From: Cytophagaceae bacterium
GTDB taxonomy: Bacteria > Bacteroidota > Bacteroidia > Flavobacteriales > Flavobacteriaceae
Assembly: GCA_002710685.1 (NCBI GenBank)
Contig: PALD01000045.1
Coordinates: 106,273-170,272 of the forward strand
DNA length: 64,000 nucleotides
Reading direction: 5' to 3'
Position numbers and translations under genes: made by a program. This document shows, piece by piece, positions 1 through 8,069 of the stretch. Below the pieces are notes generated by a model. It saw only the letters and a list, made by a program, of their open reading frames with translations. It was not told the origin of the DNA and ran no database searches. Every line of letters starts with the position of its first letter. The stretch's first letter is position 1.

Positions 1-374
1 ACTTTGGCAAAAAGCCAAATAAATAAAATAAGCACGCCCAGGACAAGCAGGTACGGTAATGCCTTCAACAAAAAGGCCAAGAACCCAGATACTTCCCCAC
101 CACCCGTGAGCCAGCGTAAAAAACTGTTCCATACATCAGAGATCCATTTATTAAAACGCGTCCACCAGGTGTCAGGTTTTTCAATCTCGATGTAGTCAAA
201 GGCATCATCCTGGGCATAGTTTTTTATGGAATCTTCATTAAATTCCACGGGCGTCACCAGGCTCTTGTCATATTTAAGTTCCTTTTTTTGCAACGTATCT
301 CCCTGGGCCACCAGCGGCTGAAGGTAGAAGAGGTTAAAGCTCAACGTTATGAGAAAAAGGATTTTTTTGAACAT
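1..374 (-). CDS. DUF4129-type membrane protein, N-terminal part (runs off the left edge)
   Basis: Only the first 124 or so codons are in the window. The protein begins MFKKILFLITLSFNLF and has a signal peptide ending near LVAQG. A polar, Trp-rich segment follows (DTWWTRFNKWISD), then a membrane helix near residues 105-123 (LLKALPYLLVLGVLILFIW). This layout, and the position directly after SpoIIM-like and multi-pass membrane genes, fits the DUF4129 proteins of Bacteroidota envelope operons, which usually continue with DUF4350, MoxR ATPase and DUF58 genes. Those would lie outside the window, so the family call is inference. The ATG overlaps the preceding gene's TAA by one base (TAATG), which suggests coupled translation. 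Confidence 0.6.
   Translation of the reverse strand, partial: MFKKILFLITLSFNLFYLQPLVAQGDTLQKKELKYDKSLVTPVEFNEDSIKNYAQDDAFDYIEIEKPDTWWTRFNKWISDVWNSFLRWLTGGGEVSGFLAFLLKALPYLLVLGVLILFIWLFAK
3..19. repeat. palindrome TTTGGC-AAAAA-GCCAAA inside the DUF4129-type gene
   Basis: Perfect arms at the window's left edge, within codons for LFAK at the membrane helix end. Confidence 0.7.
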
Positions 375-1237
375 TAAATGTCGCTGCCTATGGAGTCAAT
401 TTCTTCTAGTATGCCGGTCTGGTTCTTCTTTTCATTGATATTGAAATAGATAATGGCAATTGCAACTGCCATGAAGGTCAACAATAGATACCCCACGGCT
501 GATGATAGCGTGCTCAGCGTGATATACACCCAGTCAAACATACTTGAAGGGTCACCGCTGGATATGGTGGAGTTGCCCGTAAAGGCTTTTGTAAATGAAT
601 AGATGACGGCAGGAATTGAAAACACAAGTTTGACAACATAGATCAAAAGGTACATCACAACCATCGTGGCAAAGCTCATCCACCATTCATTCTTGATAAA
701 GCTAAAGGATTCATTGATGGCATCAGTCGTGCTGCGGTTATTGAATATCATGAGGGGATATACCATCATGAGCACAACCCCTAGATAAATTCCTGGAAGG
801 ATACAAAAGAAAAGACCGGCCACGGTTATGATACTGATAAGGCAAGATGCGCCAAAAAGGCTCAGGAACCTATGCTTGGTATTGCTGTTTACTTCCTCTA
901 GGTTGACATTTCCCCCATTGTCAATATAGGATTTTATGTATTCCATCATGGTGCCATAAAAAGCACCTATGAACAGGATGTTGGTCACAAAAAAGAATAA
1001 TAAGGCAATAAAAATGTTTGCACCAAATGCTGAAGCACCACCCGTGATCAAGAAGTTGAAATCACCCAGCGAGGCCGTGTAGTAAGCAGTACCCGCAAGC
1101 AATAATAAAAAGGGGATGGCAACATTGTGCAACAGGGCCTTGAAAATAGTCTTATATTCCTGGCGTACAAATTTAAAAGAGTCCGTGAGTATCGTGCCCA
1201 GGTCCCGTTCTTTTTTAAAGATTATGATTTCCTTCAT
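374..1237 (-). CDS. multi-pass inner-membrane protein of the SpoIIM/DUF4129 operon
   Basis: A 287-residue protein starting MKEIIIFKKERDLG. I chose this start because the longer open frame upstream lies within the preceding gene and has no membrane-protein character. Its short cytosolic N-terminus (residues 1-30) is followed by about six hydrophobic helices. The segment CILPGIYLGVVLMMVYPL is a proline-glycine turn seen in GPDPase_memb/DUF975-type integral membrane proteins. It overlaps the SpoIIM-like gene by 23 bp and the DUF4129-type gene by 1 bp, so all three are probably one mRNA. No catalytic motif is visible, and the function is unknown beyond a probable envelope role. Confidence 0.65.
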   Translation of the reverse strand: MKEIIIFKKERDLGTILTDSFKFVRQEYKTIFKALLHNVAIPFLLLLAGTAYYTASLGDFNFLITGGASAFGANIFIALLFFFVTNILFIGAFYGTMMEYIKSYIDNGGNVNLEEVNSNTKHRFLSLFGASCLISIITVAGLFFCILPGIYLGVVLMMVYPLMIFNNRSTTDAINESFSFIKNEWWMSFATMVVMYLLIYVVKLVFSIPAVIYSFTKAFTGNSTISSGDPSSMFDWVYITLSTLSSAVGYLLLTFMAVAIAIIYFNINEKKNQTGILEEIDSIGSDI

Positions 1238-2207
1238 CCTTGGTGTGTGCGTTATATGTCTTGTTGACCCGTATGGGGTAAATGATATAGTAAAAAACAA
1301 TGAGTCCCAGCGAGAGCGATATGATTACAATGGCAAGCCAGTCCGGCATTTCTGTATGACGGGTCACAAAACCCTCAAGAAACCCGGCAATGATAAAGAA
1401 AGGAATCGTGCTGGCAACGATTTTCAAGCCATTTTTCATGCCCTGCTTAAAAGATTCAAGCCTAGAGTATGTACCGGGAAAAAGTATACTGTTGCCCAGG
1501 ACAAGACCTCCACAGCCCGCAATGATGATCACCGAAATCTCGATGGTACCGTGAATCCATATCGTGCGGGCAGATTCCCACAAGAGGCCCTTGTCATAAA
1601 AAAAGTATTGAAACGAGCCCAGCATCACCCCATTGCGCATCATGATAAACAATGAGCCCAGGCTAAGGAGTATGCCATACACAAAGGCCATAAAGGCCAC
1701 CATGATGTTGTTTAGGGTTATGCCCAAAAACATATCAGCTTCATTCATTTCCTTATAGACGGCCATGGGGTCACCCTGCTCAATATTCTCTAGGGTCATG
1801 TTTACATATCCATCTCCCATGATGGCCCTTACATAAGCAGCATCAGTAGCTGCGCTATAGGCCCCAAGGATGCAAAAAACAAGAAAAACGCCAAAAGCGA
1901 TGAGCAGCTGCTTGTGATACTTGCGGAACATGAGCGGGAACTCCCGGGTATAAAACGTGATGAACCTGCGCGAGGACTCGCGCTTTGCCTTATAGATTTT
2001 TTGATGTGATTGAGAAGCTAGGTGGTTGAGGTACTGCGTGGTCTTGCTCTGAGGGTAAAAGGTCTGCGCATAGCTTAGGTCATCAGTGACCTCTACATAC
2101 AGGTTGGAAAGTTCATCTGGCGCTAGTTTATTGCCTTTGTCAACAAGTGCGTTTTCAAATCTTATCCATTTATCCTTATTTTGCTTGACGAAAGCCGCTT
2201 CGCGCAT
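1215..2207 (-). CDS. stage II sporulation protein M-like (SpoIIM/DUF95) membrane protein
   Basis: A 330-residue protein with a roughly 95-residue basic cytosolic N-terminus (MREAAFVKQNKDKWIRFE), then at least five membrane helices. The central block NNIMVAFMAFVYGILLSLGS and the later GTIEISVIIIAGCGGLVLG are typical of the SpoIIM superfamily. In non-sporulating Bacteroidota this family sits in envelope operons beside RDD and DUF4129 proteins, as here, and its role is not established. The RDD gene lies head-to-head 35 bp away, so both promoters must lie in that short gap or inside the genes. Confidence 0.85.
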   Translation of the reverse strand: MREAAFVKQNKDKWIRFENALVDKGNKLAPDELSNLYVEVTDDLSYAQTFYPQSKTTQYLNHLASQSHQKIYKAKRESSRRFITFYTREFPLMFRKYHKQLLIAFGVFLVFCILGAYSAATDAAYVRAIMGDGYVNMTLENIEQGDPMAVYKEMNEADMFLGITLNNIMVAFMAFVYGILLSLGSLFIMMRNGVMLGSFQYFFYDKGLLWESARTIWIHGTIEISVIIIAGCGGLVLGNSILFPGTYSRLESFKQGMKNGLKIVASTIPFFIIAGFLEGFVTRHTEMPDWLAIVIISLSLGLIVFYYIIYPIRVNKTYNAHTKDEGNHNL

Positions 2208-2242
2208 ATTCTTCTGCTTAGAACGGTAAAGAAAAAGAATTC

Positions 2243-2959
2243 ATGGATAATTTTCAAATTGAAACTGCTCAAAATGTAACCATTCAACAGAATGTTGCAG
2301 GGGTGGGAGATAGGATACTTGCATTTTTGCTGGACAGCCTTATCATGCTGGGGTATATCATCATTTCTTCGCTCATAATCTCGGTGACACCCCTGGCAGA
2401 TGCGGGTGGAGAATGGGTGTATGGCCTGGTGCTGGGTATACCCACATTGTTGTATTACCTGCTGTGGGAGACCCTGTGGAGCGGCAGGACCCCCGGTAAG
2501 GCAGCGCTCAACATACGTGTGGTAAAGCTGGATGGGTCCAAGCCGGGACTGGGCAGTTTTTTCATCCGGTGGATCATGAGGGTCGTTGATATCTCCTTGA
2601 CATCAGGAGGTATTGCTGTGTTCACCATTCTCTTTAATGGTAAGGGGCAAAGGCTGGGCGACCTGGCCGCCGGCACAACGGTGATAAGTGAAAAGAAAAA
2701 GGTAGGCTTGAGCCATACCTTGCTTGAAGATATCCCGCAGGATTATATACCCCGCTATCCACAGGTTACCGTGTTTTCAGATAAGGATATACAAAAGATA
2801 AAGACCATTTACCGCGGGGCCAAGCGCAACGGCAACCACAACGTTATCATCAAGCTTGGCAACAAGATAGCCTCAAACATGAAGGTGACCCCAGAGGAAA
2901 CCCCCATCCATTTTGTGGACCGCGTGCTCAAGGATTACAACTATTACACACAGCAGTAA
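2243..2959 (+). CDS. RDD family membrane protein
   Basis: A 238-residue protein. The RDD domain covers about residues 15-150: VGDRILAFLLDSLIM carries the first Arg/Asp pair, GRTPGKAALNIRVVK is the conserved loop after the second helix, and RLGDLAAGTTVI closes the domain. A soluble tail of about 85 residues follows, rich in Lys and Arg. RDD proteins are membrane proteins, some linked to Na+/H+ exchange or to envelope transport, but no specific substrate can be read here. It is divergent from the SpoIIM-like operon, a pairing common in flavobacteria. A palindromic repeat starts 1 nt after the stop codon. Confidence 0.85.
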   Translation: MDNFQIETAQNVTIQQNVAGVGDRILAFLLDSLIMLGYIIISSLIISVTPLADAGGEWVYGLVLGIPTLLYYLLWETLWSGRTPGKAALNIRVVKLDGSKPGLGSFFIRWIMRVVDISLTSGGIAVFTILFNGKGQRLGDLAAGTTVISEKKKVGLSHTLLEDIPQDYIPRYPQVTVFSDKDIQKIKTIYRGAKRNGNHNVIIKLGNKIASNMKVTPEETPIHFVDRVLKDYNYYTQQ

Positions 2960-2960
2960 C

Positions 2961-2977
2961 TTTCGCTTAAAGCGAAA
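2961..2977. repeat. palindrome TTTCGC-TTAAA-GCGAAA
   Basis: Perfect 6-bp arms with a 5-nt spacer, located 1 nt after the RDD stop codon and followed by an A-run. It also lies 12 nt beyond the stop of the small membrane gene on the opposite strand, where the A-run reads as a T-run after the hairpin. It could therefore serve as a terminator for that gene. It belongs to the window-wide TTTNGC/GCNAAA family. Confidence 0.8.
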
Positions 2978-2989
2978 AAAAAATCCTGC

Positions 2990-3160
2990 TCAACTCTCCC
3001 GGTTGGGCAAAAACTGCCTCAGGATGTAAACGCCCAGCGCGATGGCCAGCCCCACGAAGAGCCCTTTGCCAAAACTAGGGTCAACAAAAAGATATATCGC
3101 CCCGGCAACGGCGGCCAGGAAGAGGAACAATATGGCAGAGTACAGGTGTTTTTGCATCAT
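2990..3160 (-). CDS. small two-helix membrane protein (56 aa)
   Basis: A short open frame reads MMQKHLYSAILFLFLAAVAG, then a VDPSFGKG linker, then a second helix (LFVGLAIALGVYILRQF) and a polar NRES end. Two clean hydrophobic helices with a basic N-terminus make a real gene likely despite its size. The start is either of two adjacent ATG codons (3160 or 3157). It is convergent with the RDD gene and divergent from the EEP-family gene. I do not recognise a named family. Confidence 0.6.
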   Translation of the reverse strand: MMQKHLYSAILFLFLAAVAGAIYLFVDPSFGKGLFVGLAIALGVYILRQFLPNRES

Positions 3161-3260
3161 GGGGACAAATATAAAGTACTTCGTATTATTAGCGTTTTTA
3201 TAACCTTTAAATGTAATTTTAACGGTGTAAAATCAATAGCTTTCACAAAAATAAAATAGC

Positions 3261-4088
3261 ATGAAATTCAAGTTTCCACTCATTTTTTTAATGGTCATGG
3301 GCCTCTCGCAAGCCCAGGAAGTAAAGGTGATGACTTATAACATCAAGTACGATAACCCCAACGATAGCATCAACAACTGGACAAACAGGAAAGATTTTAT
3401 GATAGACCAGTTGGGTTTTTACGCCCCTGATGTGTTTGGGGTACAGGAAGCCTTGGTAAACCAGATGCAGGATCTCAAGAATGGTCTTGAAGGATATGAT
3501 TATTATGGTGTGGGCCGCGATGACGGCAAGGAAAAAGGAGAATTTTCGGCGATTTTTTACAATACCAAGACGGTAAAGTTTATAGATGGGGGCACCTTCT
3601 GGCTTTCTACCACACCAGATGTTCCCTCAAAGGGATGGGATGCGGCCATCGTGCGTATATGCACTTATGCGCATTTTATGGATAAGGAAAAGGGGGAAGA
3701 ATTCTATATGTTCAACACCCACTTTGACCACGTGGGCGAGGTTGCCCGTCAAGAAAGTGCAAAGCTGATCCTTGACAAGATAAGCACGATCAATACCAAG
3801 AACCTGCCCACCATACTCACGGGAGACTTTAACCTCACGCCCGAGACTGCCGGCATACGGGAAATCACAAAAGAGATGAAAGATTCTTATACCCTGATAG
3901 GAGATAAGCACCTGGGGCCCGAGGGCACATTTAATGGTTTCAACTTTCATGAACCTTTACAGAACAGGATAGATTATATCTTTCTCACAAGTGGTATAGA
4001 TGTGCTCAAGCAGGCAACGTTGAGCGATAACTGGGATTGTCGCTACCCTTCAGACCACCTCCCGGTGTTTGCGTTGATAAAAATTTAG
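3261..4088 (+). CDS. secreted endonuclease/exonuclease/phosphatase (EEP) family protein
   Basis: A 275-residue protein with a signal peptide (MKFKFPLIFLMVMGLSQAQ). It is followed by a full EEP fold: the metal-ligand segment VMTYNIKYDNPND near residue 24, FGVQEAL carrying the catalytic Glu, NTHFDHVG, GDFNLTPE, and the C-terminal catalytic pair in SDHLPVF. The family cleaves phosphodiester or phosphomonoester bonds; bacterial secreted members include nucleases and sphingomyelinase-like enzymes. The substrate cannot be read here. The export signal suggests periplasmic or extracellular action, for example phosphate scavenging. Its stop codon lies inside a TTTAGC-TATA-GCTAAA palindrome. Confidence 0.85.
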   Translation: MKFKFPLIFLMVMGLSQAQEVKVMTYNIKYDNPNDSINNWTNRKDFMIDQLGFYAPDVFGVQEALVNQMQDLKNGLEGYDYYGVGRDDGKEKGEFSAIFYNTKTVKFIDGGTFWLSTTPDVPSKGWDAAIVRICTYAHFMDKEKGEEFYMFNTHFDHVGEVARQESAKLILDKISTINTKNLPTILTGDFNLTPETAGIREITKEMKDSYTLIGDKHLGPEGTFNGFNFHEPLQNRIDYIFLTSGIDVLKQATLSDNWDCRYPSDHLPVFALIKI

Positions 4089-4099
4089 CTATAGCTAAA
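4084..4099. repeat. palindrome TTTAGC-TATA-GCTAAA over a stop codon
   Basis: Perfect 16-bp palindrome that contains the TAG stop of the EEP gene (4086-4088) and runs into an A-rich tract. It is the only copy with A/T at the variable arm position; most others have G/C or C/G. Confidence 0.75.
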
Positions 4100-4206
4100 A
4101 AAAACCTAGTCTTAACAAAACGCTAATCCCTTTAAATATAGAGGATTTGGTCTTGTGATTGGTTAGCTTTGATAGGGCAAAGAACCTTACAAAAAACCAA
4201 TCCATC

Positions 4207-5211
4207 ATGAAGTACAATAAACTAGGAAACACTGATCTTGAAATTTCAGAGATAACCTTTGGCGCATGGGCTGCCGGCGGCTGGATGTGGGGCGGGAGCG
4301 AGAGAAATGATGCCGTGGAAGCCATGATCACCGCATATGACCTGGGCGTGACATCCATTGATACAGCACCCATTTATGGTCAGGGAAATAGCGAGGAGAT
4401 TGTTGCCACTGCAATCAAGAACATCCCACGGCACAAACTTCAAATACTAACTAAATATGGCCTGAAATGGGACGGAGATGATGGCCAGTTTTACTTTAAG
4501 AGCAAAAAAAACAACGGGCGGGATATTGATATCTATAAATGCGCCGGTAAAGAGAGTATAATCAAAGAATGTGAGGACAGCCTTAAACGGCTGGGAACAG
4601 ATTATATAGACCTGTATCAAATACACTGGCCAGACCCTACCACGCCCATTGATGAAACCATGGAGGCGGTTTCCCGTTTAATTGACCAGGGAAAGGTGAA
4701 ATATGCCGGCGTGTGCAATTATAATGCCGCTGAGATGAAAGAGGCTGAATCCACAATCAACATTGCTTCAAACCAGGTACCTTATAGTATGGTGAACCGT
4801 GGGATAGAAGATGATGTCATACCATATTGCATAGAGCACAACAAGGGGATTCTAGCATATAGCCCGTTGCAAAGGGGGCTGCTCACGGGCAAGATGAAAC
4901 CTGGGCATGAATTTGAAGAAGGTGACCACAGGCAAGACCTTTATTTTTTTAAAGATGAGAATATAAAGCGCACAGATGCCTTCTTGCAAAAAATCAAGCC
5001 CATAGCAAAAGATAAGGGCGTTACCCTGGCACAGCTCGTAATTCGCTGGACGCTGGAGCAGCCAGGGATTACCGTGGCCCTTGTGGGCGCGCGCAATGCC
5101 AAACAGGCAGGGCAAAATGCAAAAGCCGGCAATCTGCAGCTTACCCATGAGGAAGTTAAAACCATTGACAATGCACTTGATGGTCTTGAACTTATCAAGG
5201 ATAAAAAATGA
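4207..5211 (+). CDS. aldo/keto reductase
   Basis: A 334-residue cytosolic protein starting MKYNKLGNTDLEISEITFG, the usual AKR N-terminus. The catalytic set is present: Asp and Tyr in IDTAPIYGQGNSEE, Lys in ILTKYGL, and His in LYQIHWPD. The NADPH-binding C-terminal part has SPLQRGLLTG and VALVGARNAKQ. The product would be an NAD(P)H-dependent carbonyl reductase; the substrate is unknown. The start at 4207 is preferred over the upstream in-frame ATG because family homology begins exactly there. It is monocistronic by context. Confidence 0.9.
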   Translation: MKYNKLGNTDLEISEITFGAWAAGGWMWGGSERNDAVEAMITAYDLGVTSIDTAPIYGQGNSEEIVATAIKNIPRHKLQILTKYGLKWDGDDGQFYFKSKKNNGRDIDIYKCAGKESIIKECEDSLKRLGTDYIDLYQIHWPDPTTPIDETMEAVSRLIDQGKVKYAGVCNYNAAEMKEAESTINIASNQVPYSMVNRGIEDDVIPYCIEHNKGILAYSPLQRGLLTGKMKPGHEFEEGDHRQDLYFFKDENIKRTDAFLQKIKPIAKDKGVTLAQLVIRWTLEQPGITVALVGARNAKQAGQNAKAGNLQLTHEEVKTIDNALDGLELIKDKK

Positions 5212-5334
5212 CATCCATGGTTTTCCTTGCACCCATGTTGAAGAAATCCTGGTAAAGACCGCAAATTCCCCACTAATAAAATTCGCCTTATCTTGGGCTT
5301 GAAGATGATGTTAAAACCGTGCTAATTTTTTTGT

Positions 5335-5356
5335 AGTGTATGGGCAACTATACACT
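5335..5356. promoter_or_regulatory. inverted repeat upstream of the coiled-coil membrane gene
   Basis: AGTGTAT at 5335-5341 and ATACACT at 5350-5356 are perfect 7-bp arms around an 8-nt spacer, about 70 bp upstream of the ATG at 5428. The position suits an operator, but no promoter boxes could be placed with confidence. Confidence 0.35.
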
Positions 5357-5427
5357 TTTGGCATGGATAACACGTTATCTTAAAATCAAAACGAATTATT
5401 AAATTGAACCTAATCTTTTTTTGAACC

Positions 5428-6312
5428 ATGGAAAGTGAGAATAAGAATACCGGTTTAAAGGTAGTTCTCGGGATACTGGTAGTCTTACTGGTCGTAGCGG
5501 GGGCTTTTGCCATTAAACTTTATAATCAAGAAAAAAACACAAAGGCCGAGCTTACCAAGGAAAAGGAAGTTGTCTTGACTGACCTTAAACAAATGGTAAC
5601 TAAATATGACGCCGTTATTGAAGAAAACAACCTTAAGGATACAGAATTGAACACGGCCCGCGACCGCATCCAGACCTTGATCGACAGCGTTGAGGTAATG
5701 GAGGCAGACATGGCCGTACTGCGCCGCTATCGCGACGAGGTCTATAAACTTCAGCGCGAGCGCGAATACCTGTTTGCACAAAATGATAGCTTACGCGGAA
5801 GCAACCAAAGGTTGACCATGCGTGTTGACAGTACCACGTATGAGCTTGAAATGTCACAGATGAAACGTGATAGCATCAACAGTGAAAATCAAAAACTTTC
5901 ACAAAAGGTAGAACTGGGGGCCAGCCTTGCAGCTAGCAAACTTACCGGTACAGGTGTAATCGTGAGAAACAGCGGCAGGCTTGTTGAAAATGACAATGCG
6001 CGTAGGGTAGACCGTATAAGGGCATGCTACACCGTACCTCAAAACCCCATAGCTGAACCTGGGGACAAAAAATTATATGTACAAGTACTTGACCCACAAA
6101 ACAATGTTCTGGGTGAAAACAAGGCTGCAACCATAGATAGCATTACCAGCGTGACCTATAGTACAATCTCAAAATTCTACTATGACAACACGGCGCTTGA
6201 CATTTGTGAAAACATTGCTCCCCGTGGAGACAGGTTTGAAGAAGGTGTGTACAAGATAAATGTATATGATGGCGGCAGGCTCATTGCGCAGACCACCGTT
6301 GTACTGGACTAG
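5428..6312 (+). CDS. membrane-anchored coiled-coil protein of unknown function
   Basis: A 294-residue protein. A short charged N-terminus precedes one membrane helix at residues 11-29 (LKVVLGILVVLLVVAGAFA). A long heptad-rich segment runs from about 35 to 165, rich in Glu, Lys, Leu and Arg (for example TDLKQMVTKYD). A globular domain of about 120 residues then starts at TGTGVIVRNSGRL and ends in a beta-rich tail (INVYDGGRLIAQTTVVLD). The topology is one anchor with the coiled coil and domain probably in the periplasm. No catalytic motif was seen and I do not recognise the family. A strong terminator follows. Confidence 0.7.
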   Translation: MESENKNTGLKVVLGILVVLLVVAGAFAIKLYNQEKNTKAELTKEKEVVLTDLKQMVTKYDAVIEENNLKDTELNTARDRIQTLIDSVEVMEADMAVLRRYRDEVYKLQREREYLFAQNDSLRGSNQRLTMRVDSTTYELEMSQMKRDSINSENQKLSQKVELGASLAASKLTGTGVIVRNSGRLVENDNARRVDRIRACYTVPQNPIAEPGDKKLYVQVLDPQNNVLGENKAATIDSITSVTYSTISKFYYDNTALDICENIAPRGDRFEEGVYKINVYDGGRLIAQTTVVLD

Positions 6313-6332
6313 ACAATAAAATTTGTAGGTTG

Positions 6333-6377
6333 AAATTTCCGTTATGGGGCTAGCGCTCTGTAGCGGAAATTTTTTTT
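6333..6377 (+). terminator. intrinsic terminator after the coiled-coil gene
   Basis: AAATTTCCG (6333-6341) pairs with CGGAAATTT (6364-6372) and runs into a T-run through 6377. The next palindrome starts inside that T-run. Confidence 0.75.
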
Positions 6378-6391
6378 GGCTTTAAGCCAAA
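6375..6391. repeat. palindrome TTTGGC-TTTAA-GCCAAA
   Basis: Perfect arms, extended by one further T/A pair (19 bp in all). It lies between the terminators of two convergent genes. Its spacer TTTAA is identical to those at 8574, 46725 and 51487. Confidence 0.8.
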
Positions 6392-6394
6392 AGA

Positions 6395-6416
6395 AAAGCC
6401 GGACAGTGCCGGCTTT
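6395..6416 (-). terminator. terminator of the zincin lipoprotein gene
   Basis: On the minus strand AAAGCCGG (6416-6409) pairs with CCGGCTTT (6402-6395). The following bases are T-rich and include the neighbouring palindrome. It lies 26 bp past the stop codon. Confidence 0.65.
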
Positions 6417-6441
6417 AATCAATAATATCTTCAATGGCAGG

Positions 6442-7218
6442 TTACTTCCCGCCGTTTGCCCTTAGGTCTGCCAGGCAGAATTCGCCAAAATCTGGAATGC
6501 TGTTGAGGTCTACCATACTGCTGATGTTTGCTACCGTTTGAAAGTACATCAGGCAATCTTCTTCAGTGCAGTGGCCTGAATTCTCAGTATCTTCATGGTC
6601 ATCTACCATCTCTGTGCCCAGGTCAACAAGGCCAAAGAGGTGCCCAAATTCATGCAACATGGTTGTTGCTTCCATCGTGGCACGGCTGGGGCCGGTAAAC
6701 TGTTGCGTAATGTCCTGTATGGTCTTTTCATAGATCACACAAGAGGTGTTGCGATAAGCTGTACCCAGTTTTGCCGTGTTGCCAGAATCTTCATTACTAT
6801 TGTTGTCTGCAAAGAAGACCCATACGGCCAGGTCATCATCTTCATTGAATATGGTGCGGTTGTCGTCTTCAATTTGCCTGACCTCGTCAATGGAGAGCGT
6901 GCCCACGTTTGTTGCAGGTACCGGGGTCTCTATGATGGATATGCCATCTGGTTTTTTTGTGCGGTTGCTCAACATTTGCAAGAGGTTGTTTATGGCACTC
7001 TGGGTAGGCCTGTACCCATCAATGTACCCTATCTCCAGGGTAATGCTGTTGTATGCAATGTCAGATAAAAAATCATTTGCTGATGCTCCCAGAGGGCGCT
7101 GATTGCCAGCCTTGGGGTCTACAGGATTTGTATTTGTTGTATCACTGTCGCTGGAACATGAGGTTATAGCAAGTAACGTAAAGCTCACGAGCATGAGCTT
7201 GATAATAATCTTTTTCAT
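6442..7218 (-). CDS. zinc metalloprotease lipoprotein (HExxHxxGLxD zincin)
   Basis: A 258-residue lipoprotein with signal peptide MKKIIIKLMLVSFTLLAITSC and a lipid-modified Cys near residue 21. A Ser/Asp/Thr linker follows. The catalytic zinc site is LHEFGHLFGLVDLG near residue 190, with two zinc-binding His, the catalytic Glu and a third ligand (Asp) in the metzincin-like arrangement. A downstream Cys pair (GHCTEEDCLMY) includes a Met in SxM/LMY context, as expected for a metzincin Met-turn. The N-terminal half has no known fold that I recognise. It is probably an envelope-anchored protease with unknown substrate. Confidence 0.8.
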   Translation of the reverse strand: MKKIIIKLMLVSFTLLAITSCSSDSDTTNTNPVDPKAGNQRPLGASANDFLSDIAYNSITLEIGYIDGYRPTQSAINNLLQMLSNRTKKPDGISIIETPVPATNVGTLSIDEVRQIEDDNRTIFNEDDDLAVWVFFADNNSNEDSGNTAKLGTAYRNTSCVIYEKTIQDITQQFTGPSRATMEATTMLHEFGHLFGLVDLGTEMVDDHEDTENSGHCTEEDCLMYFQTVANISSMVDLNSIPDFGEFCLADLRANGGK

Positions 7219-7324
7219 TTATGGAATGCTTTTGGGGTAAAAGTAGGTAATGATAAACTTTTGACTTTTGCTTTTCACAATATGAACGAATTTTTTAACA
7301 AATTAGTTTCCGGGGCGTGCCTGT

Positions 7325-8035
7325 TTATTGCCTGGTCAGCACGGCCAGGTAATCATAATGGGGTCCTTCCAGTATTTTTTTTGCCGTAAGGCCGCAAGTA
7401 GCGGCAACTTCCCTGAGCAGGTCAAAGTGTATATATAGCCAGTCAAAAGAGGGTGAACGGTACTGTTTATAACGCAGGGTGTAGTTGACCTCCCCATAAT
7501 AATATTGAGACGGTACGAGATAGCTGCCATCTTCTTCTTCATACATATAGATAAGGTCTGAAGAGTCAATGATGATCTGGCCATCAAGGGCAAGCAGTGA
7601 TTTGAGGTGTTCTAGGTAGGTGACCACGTCCTTGAGCGTGCCAAAGATTCCTGTGCCGTTCATAAGCAGTAAGATGGTGTCATATTTACCACGTTTAAAA
7701 TTGAGCAGGGAAATATGGATTGCATTCTTAAGCCCCCGCTTGTTGCAGGCCTGTATGGCACCTTGAGAGGTGTCAATAGCGGTTACTTCATGGTTTTGTT
7801 GCTGAAGGTATAACGCATGTCCACCGGCGCCACAGCCCACATCCAGGATTTTCCCTTGGCAAATACCCAGGGCTTTTTGTTCAATTGCGGGCATGTCTTC
7901 AAATGTCCTGAAAAGATAGGGGATGGGTATAACATCTTCATCTGCAATTGAAGAACTTACCTTGATATCCTCTGTATAATCACCGTTGAGGTAATCCAGG
8001 ATTGCCATACCAAAAATATCTGTATCCTTGCTCAT
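7325..8035 (-). CDS. class I SAM-dependent methyltransferase
   Basis: A 236-residue cytosolic protein. Motif I is ILDVGCGAGGHALYL near residue 63 and the acidic strand-2 end is VTAIDTSQGAI. The later strand YDTILLLMNGTGIFG gives a Rossmann methyltransferase fold. No target-recognition domain is visible, so the substrate is unknown. It is divergent from the YkgJ-type gene with 34 bp between start codons, so the two promoters overlap. Confidence 0.8.
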   Translation of the reverse strand: MSKDTDIFGMAILDYLNGDYTEDIKVSSSIADEDVIPIPYLFRTFEDMPAIEQKALGICQGKILDVGCGAGGHALYLQQQNHEVTAIDTSQGAIQACNKRGLKNAIHISLLNFKRGKYDTILLLMNGTGIFGTLKDVVTYLEHLKSLLALDGQIIIDSSDLIYMYEEEDGSYLVPSQYYYGEVNYTLRYKQYRSPSFDWLYIHFDLLREVAATCGLTAKKILEGPHYDYLAVLTRQ

Positions 8036-8069
8036 ATACCGCCATTTTCAATTATTGTAATTTTGCACC

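Noticed and set aside
1116..1655. 179-codon plus-strand open frame across the SpoIIM/membrane-protein overlap
   Set aside because: Antisense to two well-supported membrane genes, with basic low-complexity composition and no recognisable fold.
4164..4171. Perfect -7-like box TAGCTTTG upstream of the aldo/keto reductase
   Set aside because: The only nearby TTG is 14 nt away; without the -33 element it is not convincing.
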